Shown: positions 5,789 to 13,945 of the stretch, one piece after another
How positions within the stretch are numbered: the first letter of the stretch is position 1
Layout of the letters: the number at the start of each line of letters is the position of its first letter
Position numbers and translations under genes: made by a program
The notes under the pieces: generated by a model
The model's database searches: none
The model's input: only the letters and a program-made list of their open reading frames with translations
Told to the model about the DNA's origin: nothing
Assembly (NCBI GenBank): GCA_013360825.1
Contig: JABWAY010000013.1
Coordinates: 1-25,450 of the forward strand
Source: Candidatus Brocadiia bacterium
Lineage (GTDB): Bacteria; Planctomycetota; MHYJ01; WSZJ01
Length of the DNA stretch: 25,450 nucleotides
Reading direction: 5' to 3'

Positions 5789-8199
5789 CGCTTGTCCTTT
5801 CGAGGGGAGTCGGTTCCGTGAAACGGGTCTTTCATCAGGTCTTCCGGGCGGGCATCGGAGGGCGTGCGGTCCGGGAAGGAGATACTACCTTTTGAGCGGC
5901 GGGCGAGGAATTTTATGGTTTGGCCGCCGTCGGCGATGACGAGTTCTTCGCAGCGCATCGTCTGGGCGCCCTGGGCGAAGATGGGGTGGCCGCGGCCGGT
6001 GAAATGGGCGGTGCGGGTGGCGACGTCGTAGGTGAGGCGGTCGCCGGCGGCGCGGAGGTCGCCCGAGCGGAGGAGGACGCGGCCGGTGGCGAGGGCGGAG
6101 GAGAGCTGGCGTGTGGCGGGGTCGAGGCGGAGGGAGAGGCGTTCGGCGTCGAGGCGGGAGAGGCGTCCCTGTCCGTCGACCGCGCGGAGGGTGACGCCGT
6201 CCCGGCCGCTGAAGGTTCCGCGGGTCTGGTCGACGTAGACGGGGCCGCGGCAGGTGAGGAGGAGGGGGCGTTCGGTTTCGGTGGCGGGGCCGGAGGGCAG
6301 GCCGACCATTCCCTCGATCCCGCCCTTGATGCGGATCCGGATTTCGCGGACGGCGCGGAGGCAGGCTGTGCCGCGGTCGGTGTCGATCACGACATCGTCC
6401 GCGGCGGCGAGGTCCTGGCCGGAGGTGATCCGCACGGGGGCGCCGGTGAGGTGGACGCGGGTTCCGGCGAGGACGATCAGGTCGGCTTCCGTCGCGGAGT
6501 CGTCGGTGACGACGGAGACGTCTCCCTCGGCGCGGGCCTCGGTGATTTCGCCGTCCTTGAGAGCGGCGGTGAGCGCGTGGCAGGTCATCGTCCACGCGCC
6601 GGAGCCCGGGGAAGCGGTGTCGGAGGTGGAGAGGAGGGAAGCGGGGGCGAACCCGCCTCCTTCACCCTGGAGGCGGACGGCGTCGAGGGCGTGGAGCGTG
6701 CCGGCGGCGTCGTTGAAGACGATGGTGCGGGCGCGGAGGCGGGTGGCGCCGTCCTCGACTTCTGCGCCGGCGGGATCGGCGAGGGTGATCTCGCCGGCCT
6801 CGGCGTTCCAGACGAGGGTTTCGGCGCGCGCCGAGCGGCCTTCCTGGCGAAGCGCGACGTTCCCCGCCGCGTGGAGGGTCCGGGGTGCGTAGGACGCGGC
6901 GGTCGCGCCGGGGGCCTTCGTCTGGGCGACGGTCAGGTCCAGCCGGTCGGCGGTGAGTTCCGCGGCGCCCTGCCGGACCCAGACCCAGCGCGAGAGGGCA
7001 AAGGTCAGATTCCCCGGCGTCCCGTCGGCGGCCGTGGCCGCGCGCTCGATCCGGATGTCGTCCACGGCGGTGATTTCGACCGGCTCTCCGCCGCCCGCGG
7101 TCTCCGGCGGTTTCCGTCCCCCCGCCAGCGGCAGCCCCGCCCCGCCGCGGAGCACGATTTTCTTCGTCGGTCCCTTGATGAGCGACGACAGGCTGCCGTC
7201 GGGCCGGAAGTCGGTCGTGACCGCGTCGGCGGTCGTCGAGAATTCGGCGTCCCGGATGTCCACGTCGCCGGTCGCCGTGAAGCGTTCAAACTCCGTCTTC
7301 GCCGCGGTTCCGGGAGGATGGGAACCGGCCGGAGGCGTCGGGCGCGTGAGATCGATCAGGAGGTCGCGGCAGGTCAGCGTCGCGGGACGCTCGGTCTTCG
7401 CGTCGATCCGCCGGATCCAGACCCCGCCGCCCATCGACAGGCGCGACCGGCTGATCTCCGGCGTGGATTCCCGCGGCTCAAACACGACAGGTCCGCCCGC
7501 GCGGAACTCGAGGTCCTCCGGCGGCCCGGCCGTCTCCTCCGCCGGGCCCTCCGCGAGGAAAACCCCCCGGGGACCGAAGAAGCTCCCCTCCACGTCCTTG
7601 TCGAACCGGAACTTCCGGAGGCCGAGATTCCCGTGGAAGCCGATCCCCCGGATCCGCGATTCGCCCCGCTCCAGCGTCACCGGGCCCGCCGTTTCGATCT
7701 CCCGCTGCGACCGGTCGACTTTCTTCTCCCCGGCCGCGTCCACATAGGCGCGTCCGAGCGTGATCTTGAGCTCGTCCGCGATCAGCCTGTCGCCGTCCGA
7801 CGTCGTGACCCGGACATTGCCCCGCGCCACCGCCTGGTGCCCTTCGCGGTCGACCTCGGCTTCGTCCGCCGTCACCTCCACCATCGCGGGCTGCTGCGCG
7901 TGCATCCCGGGCTCCGGCCACGCGACGATGCGCGCGTCCTGAATCACCCCCCGCTCCCGCCCCTGGAAATTCGCCTCGCCCCCCCGGATCTCCGTCAGGA
8001 GGCGGCCCCCCTCATAAACCAGAATTCCCACCCCGCGCGCTTCGGTCACCCCGCGCGGCGGGAGCCCCCCCGTGGCGGTCGAGATGACCGGATGCCCCCC
8101 GTCCGCGACCGACGGACCTGTGCTCCGGAGCGCGAACAGCGTCATCACGACCGTGGGGGGGAGGAAGGCGAGGAGGAAGATGGTGGCGAAGCGTCTCAC
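5785..8199 (-). CDS. Large OstA/LptA-LptC-like envelope protein
   Basis: The 804-aa product starts with a membrane anchor or signal (residues about 4-26, FATIFLLAFLPPTVVMTLFA), so most of it should be periplasmic. The rest consists of recurring beta-strand units of the OstA/LptC type: alternating hydrophobic residues with phrases such as VARGNVRVTTSDGDRLIADE, FTATGDVDIRDAEFSTTADA, LHAAGNVALRQEGRSARAET and LATGRVLLRSGDLRAAGDRL. In the Lpt system such beta-jellyrolls stack to form the periplasmic LPS bridge. Ordinary LptC (~190 aa) and LptA (~180 aa) are far shorter, so this resembles an extended bridge in a single chain. It overlaps kdsC by 4 bp (ATGA), placing it with Kdo synthesis. The assignment is by fold-like pattern and context; the exact orthology (LptC, LptA or an OstA-like variant) is open. 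Confidence 0.75.
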   Translation of the reverse strand: MRRFATIFLLAFLPPTVVMTLFALRSTGPSVADGGHPVISTATGGLPPRGVTEARGVGILVYEGGRLLTEIRGGEANFQGRERGVIQDARIVAWPEPGMHAQQPAMVEVTADEAEVDREGHQAVARGNVRVTTSDGDRLIADELKITLGRAYVDAAGEKKVDRSQREIETAGPVTLERGESRIRGIGFHGNLGLRKFRFDKDVEGSFFGPRGVFLAEGPAEETAGPPEDLEFRAGGPVVFEPRESTPEISRSRLSMGGGVWIRRIDAKTERPATLTCRDLLIDLTRPTPPAGSHPPGTAAKTEFERFTATGDVDIRDAEFSTTADAVTTDFRPDGSLSSLIKGPTKKIVLRGGAGLPLAGGRKPPETAGGGEPVEITAVDDIRIERAATAADGTPGNLTFALSRWVWVRQGAAELTADRLDLTVAQTKAPGATAASYAPRTLHAAGNVALRQEGRSARAETLVWNAEAGEITLADPAGAEVEDGATRLRARTIVFNDAAGTLHALDAVRLQGEGGGFAPASLLSTSDTASPGSGAWTMTCHALTAALKDGEITEARAEGDVSVVTDDSATEADLIVLAGTRVHLTGAPVRITSGQDLAAADDVVIDTDRGTACLRAVREIRIRIKGGIEGMVGLPSGPATETERPLLLTCRGPVYVDQTRGTFSGRDGVTLRAVDGQGRLSRLDAERLSLRLDPATRQLSSALATGRVLLRSGDLRAAGDRLTYDVATRTAHFTGRGHPIFAQGAQTMRCEELVIADGGQTIKFLARRSKGSISFPDRTPSDARPEDLMKDPFHGTDSPRKDKR

Positions 8200-8714
8200 C
8201 GCGGGAGGGCTCCCCAGGTCTCGCGGATTCCGTCCCAGAGGCCGCGGGCGCGGAGGATTTTCTCGGAGGCCTCGCGGACGGCGCCCCGGCCTCCGGCGGC
8301 GCGGGTGACGAACCGGGCTGCGTTCCGAGCGTCTTCGGTCGCGTCCGCCGGGGCGGCGCTCCAGCCGGCGCGCCGGAGGAGCGGGACGTCGGCGAGGTCG
8401 TCGCCCATGTAGGCCGCCTGGGCATCGCGCAGGCCGTGTTTCTTCAGCAGCGTCTCCCAGGTGGAGACCTTGGCGAGGTGCCCCTGGAGGATGTCCTGGA
8501 TGCCGAGCTCGCGGGCCCGGTGCTCGACCGCGGGGATGCTGCGCCCCGACAGGATCGCGACCTCGATACCGGCGCGCTGGAGATACTTGATCCCGGCGCC
8601 GTCCCGCACATGAAAGGTGACCGACTGCGAACCGTCCGCGTGAACGGCGATCCCGCCGTCGGTGAGGACGCCGTCCACGTCGAGGACCAGCAGCCGGATG
8701 TCGCGCAGGGCCAT
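8196..8714 (-). CDS. kdsC: 3-deoxy-D-manno-octulosonate 8-phosphate phosphatase
   Basis: This 172-aa HAD-family phosphatase removes phosphate from Kdo 8-phosphate, giving free Kdo for lipopolysaccharide. All HAD motifs are visible: LLVLDVDGVLTDG (nucleophile Asp and second Asp), ILSGRS (motif II), the Lys region GHLAKVSTWETLL (motif III) and MGDDLADVPLL (motif IV). Length matches the tetrameric, cap-less KdsC family. ATG at 8714 follows the kdsD stop after 2 bp, and the stop overlaps the next gene by 4 bp, so it is the middle of a tightly coupled operon. A longer open frame upstream (to 9245) is antisense-like and lies over kdsD, so it was not used. Confidence 0.95.
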   Translation of the reverse strand: MALRDIRLLVLDVDGVLTDGGIAVHADGSQSVTFHVRDGAGIKYLQRAGIEVAILSGRSIPAVEHRARELGIQDILQGHLAKVSTWETLLKKHGLRDAQAAYMGDDLADVPLLRRAGWSAAPADATEDARNAARFVTRAAGGRGAVREASEKILRARGLWDGIRETWGALPR

Positions 8715-8716
8715 CG

Positions 8717-9673
8717 TCAGACCAGCCCCATGTCGAGCAGGTCCTGCACGTCCACCATCCCGACCGGCCGCCCGTCGGCGCCGACGACCGGAATCTCGTC
8801 GATCTTCTTTTCCCGCATCGCGCCGAGCGCCTCCGTCGCGAACCGGTCCGGCCCGATCGTCTTCGGCGAGCGCGTCATGACCTCCCCGATCGCCACCCGG
8901 AGAACGCCCGGATCCGCGGCGAGGCGGCGCCGGAGGTCGCCGTCCGTGAAGATCCCCGCGAGCTTCCCGGCGGCATCGACGATCGAAATCGCCCCGGCGC
9001 GGGCCCGCGTGATCAGCGCGATCGCCTCGGCCACCGTCTTCTCCGCGGCAATCTCCGGCGCCCGGTCGCCCGTGCGCATCACCTCCGCCACCTTGAGAAG
9101 CCTCCGCCCGATCTGCCCGGCGGGGTGGTAGAACGCGAACTGCTCCCGCGTGAATCCCCGCTCCTTCTGGATGACGAGGGCGAGCGCATCGCCGAGGGCG
9201 AGAAGCGTCGTGGTGCTGGCGGACGGGGCGAGGCCGATCGGGCACGCCTCCTCGATCCGGCCGAGGCAGATCACGATGTCCGCGCTCCGGCCGAGCGTGG
9301 ATGTGCGGGTCGCCGTAAGGGCGACGATTTTCGTCCCGAACTCCTTCAGGATCGGGAGGAGGCGCGAGAGCTCCTCCGTTTCCCCGCTGTTGGAGAGCGC
9401 GAGCACGACGTCCTCACCTTTGACCCTTCCCAGATCGCCGTGAATCGCCTCCGCCGGGTGGAGAAAGTGCGAGGGGGTTCCCGTGGAAGCGAGGGTGGCG
9501 CTGATTTTCTGGCCGATGAGTCCGGCCTTGCCCATGCCGGTGACGACGACGCGTCCCTTGCACGCGAGGATGAGGCGGACCGCGTCTGCGAAGGCGTCGT
9601 CCAGGCGCGGGATGAGGGCGCGGATGGCGTCGGCTTCCGTGGCCAGAACCTGTCGCGCGAAATCGAGATCCAT
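8717..9673 (-). CDS. kdsD: D-arabinose 5-phosphate isomerase (KpsF/GutQ family)
   Basis: This 318-aa enzyme converts ribulose 5-phosphate to arabinose 5-phosphate, the first committed step toward Kdo. The N-terminal SIS domain (about 35-170) shows GMGKAGLIGQKISATLASTG, FLHPAEAIHGDLGRV and SNSGETEEL, and the family signature ending in ASTTTLLALGDALAL. Two CBS repeats occupy about 205-318 (MRTGD..P.I... and MTRSPKTI...IPVVGADGRPVGMVD). Length and domain order match KdsD. It is first in the minus-strand operon; kdsC starts 2 bp after its stop. The promoter should be in the divergent gap 9674-9829. The final Kdo steps (kdsA, kdsB) are not in this window. Confidence 0.95.
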   Translation of the reverse strand: MDLDFARQVLATEADAIRALIPRLDDAFADAVRLILACKGRVVVTGMGKAGLIGQKISATLASTGTPSHFLHPAEAIHGDLGRVKGEDVVLALSNSGETEELSRLLPILKEFGTKIVALTATRTSTLGRSADIVICLGRIEEACPIGLAPSASTTTLLALGDALALVIQKERGFTREQFAFYHPAGQIGRRLLKVAEVMRTGDRAPEIAAEKTVAEAIALITRARAGAISIVDAAGKLAGIFTDGDLRRRLAADPGVLRVAIGEVMTRSPKTIGPDRFATEALGAMREKKIDEIPVVGADGRPVGMVDVQDLLDMGLV

Positions 9674-9829
9674 CGCTTCGGACGCTACCAGACCTGCGAC
9701 GTAAGATCAAGTGCCGAAAGGCATTGTGCAATTTCCACGCCTTCGCCGCCCCCGGGCCGGGAACGCCGGCCGCGTCGCTTCGCTCGATTCGCGCTGGACG
9801 CTCCCCCCGCCCGTCCGTAGCCTCACGCC
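9674..9829. promoter_or_regulatory. Divergent promoter region between kdsD and the M50 protease gene
   Basis: This 156-bp gap separates two diverging operons, so it must hold both promoters. No convincing -35/-10 pair, operator dyad or small gene could be picked out by eye. The kdsD-proximal part is slightly less GC-rich than the rest. Confidence 0.5.
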
Positions 9830-10459
9830 GTGGCCTTCAACCCGGAAATGATCGGCATCTACGGCGCCTGCTGGGTCATCTCCATTGGCCTCCACGAAGC
9901 CGGCCACGCGTTCACGGCGGACCGGCTCGGGGATTCGACCCCCGCCGACTTCGGACGGCTGACGCTGAACCCGCTGGTGCACATGCAGCCGGTGATGACG
10001 GCGGTCGTGCTCCCCGTCGTCCTGATTTCGATGGGAATGCCGCCGCTCGGGGCCGCCTCGACCCCCTACAACCCGGCCAATTTCAGGAAGCCGATCCGGG
10101 ATACCGCGCTCGTCGCGATCGCCGGCCCGATCGTCAACATCGCCCTGGCGGGATTCTTCTCCGCGGCGTACCTCCTGTTCTTCCGCAACATCCCGCAGGA
10201 CTCGATCAGCTTCCGGTTCCTGGAGCACGCCGTCTGGCTCAACCTCATCCTGGTCATGTTCAACCTCCTCCCGGTCCCGGGACTCGACGGCGGGAGCATC
10301 GTCCGGGCGTTCCTGCCCCGGCGCGCCCGCGAGATCTTCGACGGGGCGAGACAGTTCGGGATCCTGATCGCTATCATTCTGGTGAACATCCCCGCCGTGT
10401 CGTTCGCGATCTTCTTCCCGGCGGCCCTCGTCCAGTTCCTGGTGTTTCCGCCCCCATGA
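9830..10459 (+). CDS. Site-2 protease family intramembrane metalloprotease (M50)
   Basis: The 209-aa protein has the zinc-binding HEAGH motif at residues 22-26 in the first membrane helix and the second metal-ligand motif NLLPVPGLDGG near 145-155, with the Asp as third ligand. Four to six hydrophobic segments are visible and there is no PDZ domain, as in the short YwhC-like subgroup. Natural substrates of this subgroup are mostly unknown. It starts at GTG 9830; an ATG at 9848 is an alternative. Its stop overlaps scpA by 4 bp. M50 protease genes are often found next to scpA in bacteria, so the linkage is conserved rather than specific. Confidence 0.9.
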   Translation: MAFNPEMIGIYGACWVISIGLHEAGHAFTADRLGDSTPADFGRLTLNPLVHMQPVMTAVVLPVVLISMGMPPLGAASTPYNPANFRKPIRDTALVAIAGPIVNIALAGFFSAAYLLFFRNIPQDSISFRFLEHAVWLNLILVMFNLLPVPGLDGGSIVRAFLPRRAREIFDGARQFGILIAIILVNIPAVSFAIFFPAALVQFLVFPPP

Positions 10460-11235
10460 CCGTCGACTACAAGGTCAAACTCGAGACCTACTACGGTCCC
10501 CTCGATCTCCTCCTCCACCTCATCCGGGAGTCGGAGCTCGACATCCTCAACATCCCGGTCGCCCGGGTCGCGGAGCAGTACGTCCGCCACCTCGAGATGA
10601 TGGAGAAGCTCGACATCAACGTCGCCGGGGAGTTCCTCGTCATGGCGACGACGCTCATGGAGATGAAGTCGCGGACGCTCGCCCCGCGCACGGTCGAGGA
10701 GGAAGAAGAGGAAGGGGACGACCCGCGGCTGGAGCTGATCCAGCAGCTCCTCCAGTACAAGCGCTACAAGGACCTCGGGCGCGAGTTCGGACGGCGCGCC
10801 GAGGAGCGCGAACGGCTGTTCGCGCGCCCGCGACTCCGGGTCGAGGCCCCGGTCGAGGAGGAAGTCGAACTCTCCTCCTTCGACCTCGCCGCCGCCTGGG
10901 CGCGGATCTCGAAGGTCCAGCGCATCGACGGGATCGAGAAGATCCTCTACGACGACACCCCGATCGAGGCCGTCATCGCTTCGATGTACGAAGCCCTCAA
11001 GGCCCGCGGCGAGATGACGTTCAGCGAACTGGTCGGCGACCGGAAAAACCCCTACCGCGTCGTCGCGGGGTTCCTGGCGTCGCTGGAACTGGCGAAGCAG
11101 CAGAAGGTCACGCTGGAGCAGACCGAAGACTTCCGGGACATCCGGATCTCGCTTCGGCCCGACCACGACGCGCCGGCCGCGCCGGGCGCGGAGGGAAGCC
11201 CGGAACCGGGGGGAACAGAGGGAGAGAACGGATGA
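10456..11235 (+). CDS. scpA: Segregation and condensation protein A
   Basis: ScpA is the kleisin subunit of the SMC-ScpAB complex that organises and segregates the chromosome. The 259-aa protein begins with the family signature YYGPLDLLLHLIRESELDI (about 12-30), followed by the helical AEQYVRHLEMMEKLDINVAG and FLVMATTLMEMKSRTL. The centre carries an acidic stretch and KRYKDLGREF, and the C-terminal winged-helix shows FSELVGDRKNPYRVVAGFLA. A Pro/Gly/Glu-rich tail (~25 aa) is extra. ATG overlaps the protease stop (ATGA), and its own stop overlaps the next ATG the same way. The usual partner scpB does not follow. Confidence 0.95.
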   Translation: MTVDYKVKLETYYGPLDLLLHLIRESELDILNIPVARVAEQYVRHLEMMEKLDINVAGEFLVMATTLMEMKSRTLAPRTVEEEEEEGDDPRLELIQQLLQYKRYKDLGREFGRRAEERERLFARPRLRVEAPVEEEVELSSFDLAAAWARISKVQRIDGIEKILYDDTPIEAVIASMYEALKARGEMTFSELVGDRKNPYRVVAGFLASLELAKQQKVTLEQTEDFRDIRISLRPDHDAPAAPGAEGSPEPGGTEGENG

Positions 11236-12383
11236 AGACGGCATTCGCGGTTCTGGCCTGCGCGCTGTCCGTGGCCGCGCAGGACGCCGTGCTGCACGAG
11301 GCGTCGTCGGCGGACACGCAGCAGGGGGCGCCGCACGGGATCGGGATCATCGACGTGAACCAGGACGGCCGCCCCGACGTCGTCATCGCGCAGATCCGCC
11401 CGGCGGGGGTGAACATCTTCCTGAACGACGGGAAAGGGAACGTGAAGGGGGACTACAACAAGATGCTGGGGACGCGCATGGGGCCGAATTTCGGCATGGC
11501 CGCGCGGGCGGACGCCGATGCGTTCCTGGACTTCATCCAGCTCGACAACAATTCCGGGAAGCTGACGGTCTACAAGGGATCGAAGGGGAAGCTGTCGGAC
11601 GGGCAGGAGACGGACCTCGGGGTCGGCTGGCCGATCTCGGCGTTCCCGTGCGACCTGAACGGCGACCGGCAGACCGATTTCGTGATCGCGGGCTGGCCCG
11701 ACCCGGTCGTGGACAAGACCCCGGGACGGCTCAAGGTGCTCCTGGGGCCGACGCTGAAGGAATCGATCTCCCTGGACATCCCGGAATGCGGCGCCGCGGC
11801 CGCGGGGGATGTGAACGGGGACAAGAAACCGGATGTCCTGACCACGGACCAGAAGGAAGGGGTCCTCATGGTTTTCGCAGGAGACGGCCGGGGACAGCTG
11901 TCGAGGACGCCGGCGCGCATCCCGCTCGATCCGGCGGACAAGGGGCTGAAGCCGAAAGGGATCCTGGTCGCGGACCTCACCGGGGACAAGATCCTCGACA
12001 TCGCCCTCTGCTGCGAGGAGCGGCAGTTCGTGCGGATCCTGAAAGGGGACGGCAAGGGAGGATTCACCACGCACCTCGACATCGCGCTCGCGACCAAGGC
12101 GAAATTCGTCTTCACCGGGGACTTCAACGGGGACAAGCACGCGGACCTCGCGATCGGCGCCTGCATCGTCGCCGCCGGCGCGCAATGGTCGGTGACGATC
12201 CACCTCGGCGACGGCCAGGGCGCCTACGCGAAAAACTGCGAGTTCAACGGGAAGGGAAATTTTCACTTCTACAGCGCCGCGGTCGGCGACATGGACGGGG
12301 ACAAGAAGGACGACCTCGCGGTCGCGGTGATCAACGAGGACGAGGGGAGCGGGAGCGTGCGGCGGTACCTGAGCCGCAAGTAG
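11232..12383 (+). CDS. Secreted FG-GAP/VCBS-repeat beta-propeller protein
   Basis: This 383-aa protein has a short signal peptide (MKTAFAVLACALSVAAQ) and then a run of calcium-binding FG-GAP loops: DVNQDGRPD (41-49), DLNGDRQTD, DVNGDKKPD, DLTGDKILD, DFNGDKHAD and DMDGDKKDD, plus one degenerate loop (DADAFLD). Seven loops suggest one complete seven-bladed propeller. Such proteins are exported and often bind ligands or other proteins; no enzymatic domain is present, so the function is unknown. ATGA overlap with scpA implies shared transcription, an odd pairing of a cytosolic chromosome protein with a secreted one. Translation ends at TAG 12381-12383; a downstream RHS fragment stays in the same frame. 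Confidence 0.9.
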   Translation: MKTAFAVLACALSVAAQDAVLHEASSADTQQGAPHGIGIIDVNQDGRPDVVIAQIRPAGVNIFLNDGKGNVKGDYNKMLGTRMGPNFGMAARADADAFLDFIQLDNNSGKLTVYKGSKGKLSDGQETDLGVGWPISAFPCDLNGDRQTDFVIAGWPDPVVDKTPGRLKVLLGPTLKESISLDIPECGAAAAGDVNGDKKPDVLTTDQKEGVLMVFAGDGRGQLSRTPARIPLDPADKGLKPKGILVADLTGDKILDIALCCEERQFVRILKGDGKGGFTTHLDIALATKAKFVFTGDFNGDKHADLAIGACIVAAGAQWSVTIHLGDGQGAYAKNCEFNGKGNFHFYSAAVGDMDGDKKDDLAVAVINEDEGSGSVRRYLSRK

Positions 12384-12425
12384 GGGCGTGGTCGAAGGAA
12401 GTCCCTCGGTCCGAGTCACTCACCC

Positions 12426-12906
12426 GGGCAGCTGACGACGTACGAGAACGACTACCTCGGCCGGATGATCGGGTACCAGACCGCGACGGCGCACGTCCGC
12501 GACACCTACGCGCCGACGGGGCAGCGGATCGCGCACATCGACCAGCTGGGGGTGGCGCCGGAGGAGTGGTACCTCCCCGACGGGCTCGAGACGCTCGCCG
12601 ACTACACCAGGCAGGGCGCGAACCCCGAGCAGTTCGACGGGATCTACGCCGCGGCCGGCCTCGACGGCAAGGCCGCGCGCGTGAACGCCGCCGGGCAGGC
12701 GACGTACTTCTTCCAGGACGCGCTCGGGAGCGTCGGTCAGGTGATCGACCAGGGCGGCGCGGTGGTCCGAACGAACGTCACCGACGCCTGGGGCGCGCCG
12801 CGCGCCGTCGGCCTGCCGGCGCCGCCGGTCGGGCTCGCGGGGCGGTGGGGGTACACGGGGAGGGAAAGGGACGACGTCTCCGGGCTCATGCACTACCGGG
12901 CGCGGA
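12426..12906 (+). pseudogene. RHS/YD-repeat core fragment, truncated at both ends
   Basis: About 160 aa are readable in one frame. They show the RHS-core pattern: YENDYLGRMIG, TYAPTGQRIAHID, a YFFQDALGSVGQVID strand pair, DAWGAPRAVG and finally YTGRERDDVSGLMHYRAR. In intact RHS proteins the last motif is followed by YDPxxGRF...DP, which is absent: the frame runs into sequence antisense to a methyltransferase gene. The beginning of the large RHS shell is also missing. An ATG exists at 12465 but a product of this size would not be a functional RHS protein. It is a remnant or an assembly insertion. It is in the same frame as, and starts about 40 bp after, the propeller gene. Confidence 0.75.
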
Positions 12907-13945
12907 CGGGTGCGAAGAGGGCGTGGCTGACCCCCCATTCGGTCCCGCCGGCGAATCCCCAGAGTTCGGCGCAGGACATGAAGAAGACGCGCCACATGGC
13001 AAGGCGGAGGCGGGCGGCGGACGGGCCGAGGTCGCGCGCGAACAGGGCGAGGATTTCCGGGCGGTTCCGGTCGAGGGAGCGGAGCCATTCTTCCGCGGTC
13101 CGCGCGTAGTGAAGGCCGTCGACCCACCAGGACCGGGTGCAGGCGAGATCGTTCTGGAAGGAGGGGAGGAGGTCGTGGGAGGGCATCATGCCGCCGGTGA
13201 AGAAGTGGCGGGCCATCCAGTCGCCGGCGTTGCGGACTTCGAACGGGTAGGCGAGGGTGCGGTGGGCGAAGACGTGGACGAAGAGGCGGCCGTCCGGGGC
13301 GAGCCAGGAGGCGATGCGGCGGAGGACTTCGCGGTAGTTGCGCATGTGCTCGAGCATCTCGATGGAGACGATGCGGTCGAACCGGTCGCCGGGGTCGAAG
13401 ACGTTCATGTCGGCGGTGCGGATCTCGAGGTTCGTGAGGCCGCGTTCGCGCGCGCGGGTTTCGATGAAGGTGCGCTGGTCCCGGGAATTGGAAACGCCGA
13501 GGATCCGGGCGGCGGGAAGGCGGTGCGCGAGAAAGAGGGAGAGGGAGCCCCACCCGCAGCCGAGGTCCAGGATCCGCTGTCCGTCGGCGAGGTCGGCGCG
13601 TTTCACGGAGAGTTCCAGCATGGCGTCCTCGGCGGCGGCGAGGGTGGTGGTGGTGTCCTCGAAGAGCGCGCAGGAGTACTTGAGCCGGGGGCCGAGGACG
13701 AGCTCGAAGAAGCGCGGGGGGACCTCGTAGTGCTGGGCGTTGGCCTCGGCGGTGGCGAGGGCGACGGGGGAGGCGTCCAGGAGGGCGACGAGCCGCCGTC
13801 GGCGGTCGGCGATCGCGGACTCGCCGCCCGCCGATTCTTCGGTCAACCGTTCGCGGAGGAGGGAGCGGATCTTCCACCGCACGACGCCGTCCGGGACGAG
13901 GCCCCGCGCGACGAGCTTCATCGACAGCGGGACGTCGCCGCTCAC
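12893..13945 (-). CDS. CFA-synthase-like SAM-dependent methyltransferase (second copy)
   Basis: The 350-aa protein belongs to the cyclopropane-fatty-acid-synthase/coclaurine N-methyltransferase-like group. Visible are an upstream helical part, HYEVPPRFFELVLG, YSCALFED, the SAM-binding motif ILDLGCGWGSLSLFLA, and EMLEHMRNYREVLRRI in place of the EMFEAVG of true CFA synthases. GTG at 13945 is the start because GTGA overlaps the DUF1295 stop by 4 bp; ATG at 13921 is an alternative. It lacks the N-terminal lipid-binding domain of classical Cfa, so the methyl acceptor may differ. Its last codons and TAG stop lie in DNA shared with the RHS fragment, so the native C-terminus may have been altered slightly. 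It is the last gene of the six-gene lipid operon. Confidence 0.88.
   Translation of the reverse strand: MSGDVPLSMKLVARGLVPDGVVRWKIRSLLRERLTEESAGGESAIADRRRRLVALLDASPVALATAEANAQHYEVPPRFFELVLGPRLKYSCALFEDTTTTLAAAEDAMLELSVKRADLADGQRILDLGCGWGSLSLFLAHRLPAARILGVSNSRDQRTFIETRARERGLTNLEIRTADMNVFDPGDRFDRIVSIEMLEHMRNYREVLRRIASWLAPDGRLFVHVFAHRTLAYPFEVRNAGDWMARHFFTGGMMPSHDLLPSFQNDLACTRSWWVDGLHYARTAEEWLRSLDRNRPEILALFARDLGPSAARLRLAMWRVFFMSCAELWGFAGGTEWGVSHALFAPVRAR

Noticed and set aside
5920..8412. 830-aa plus-strand ORF opposite the OstA-like gene
   Set aside because: Its Gly/Ala/Glu-rich composition is that of a GC-rich antisense shadow; the minus-strand frame has a signal anchor and recognisable strand units.
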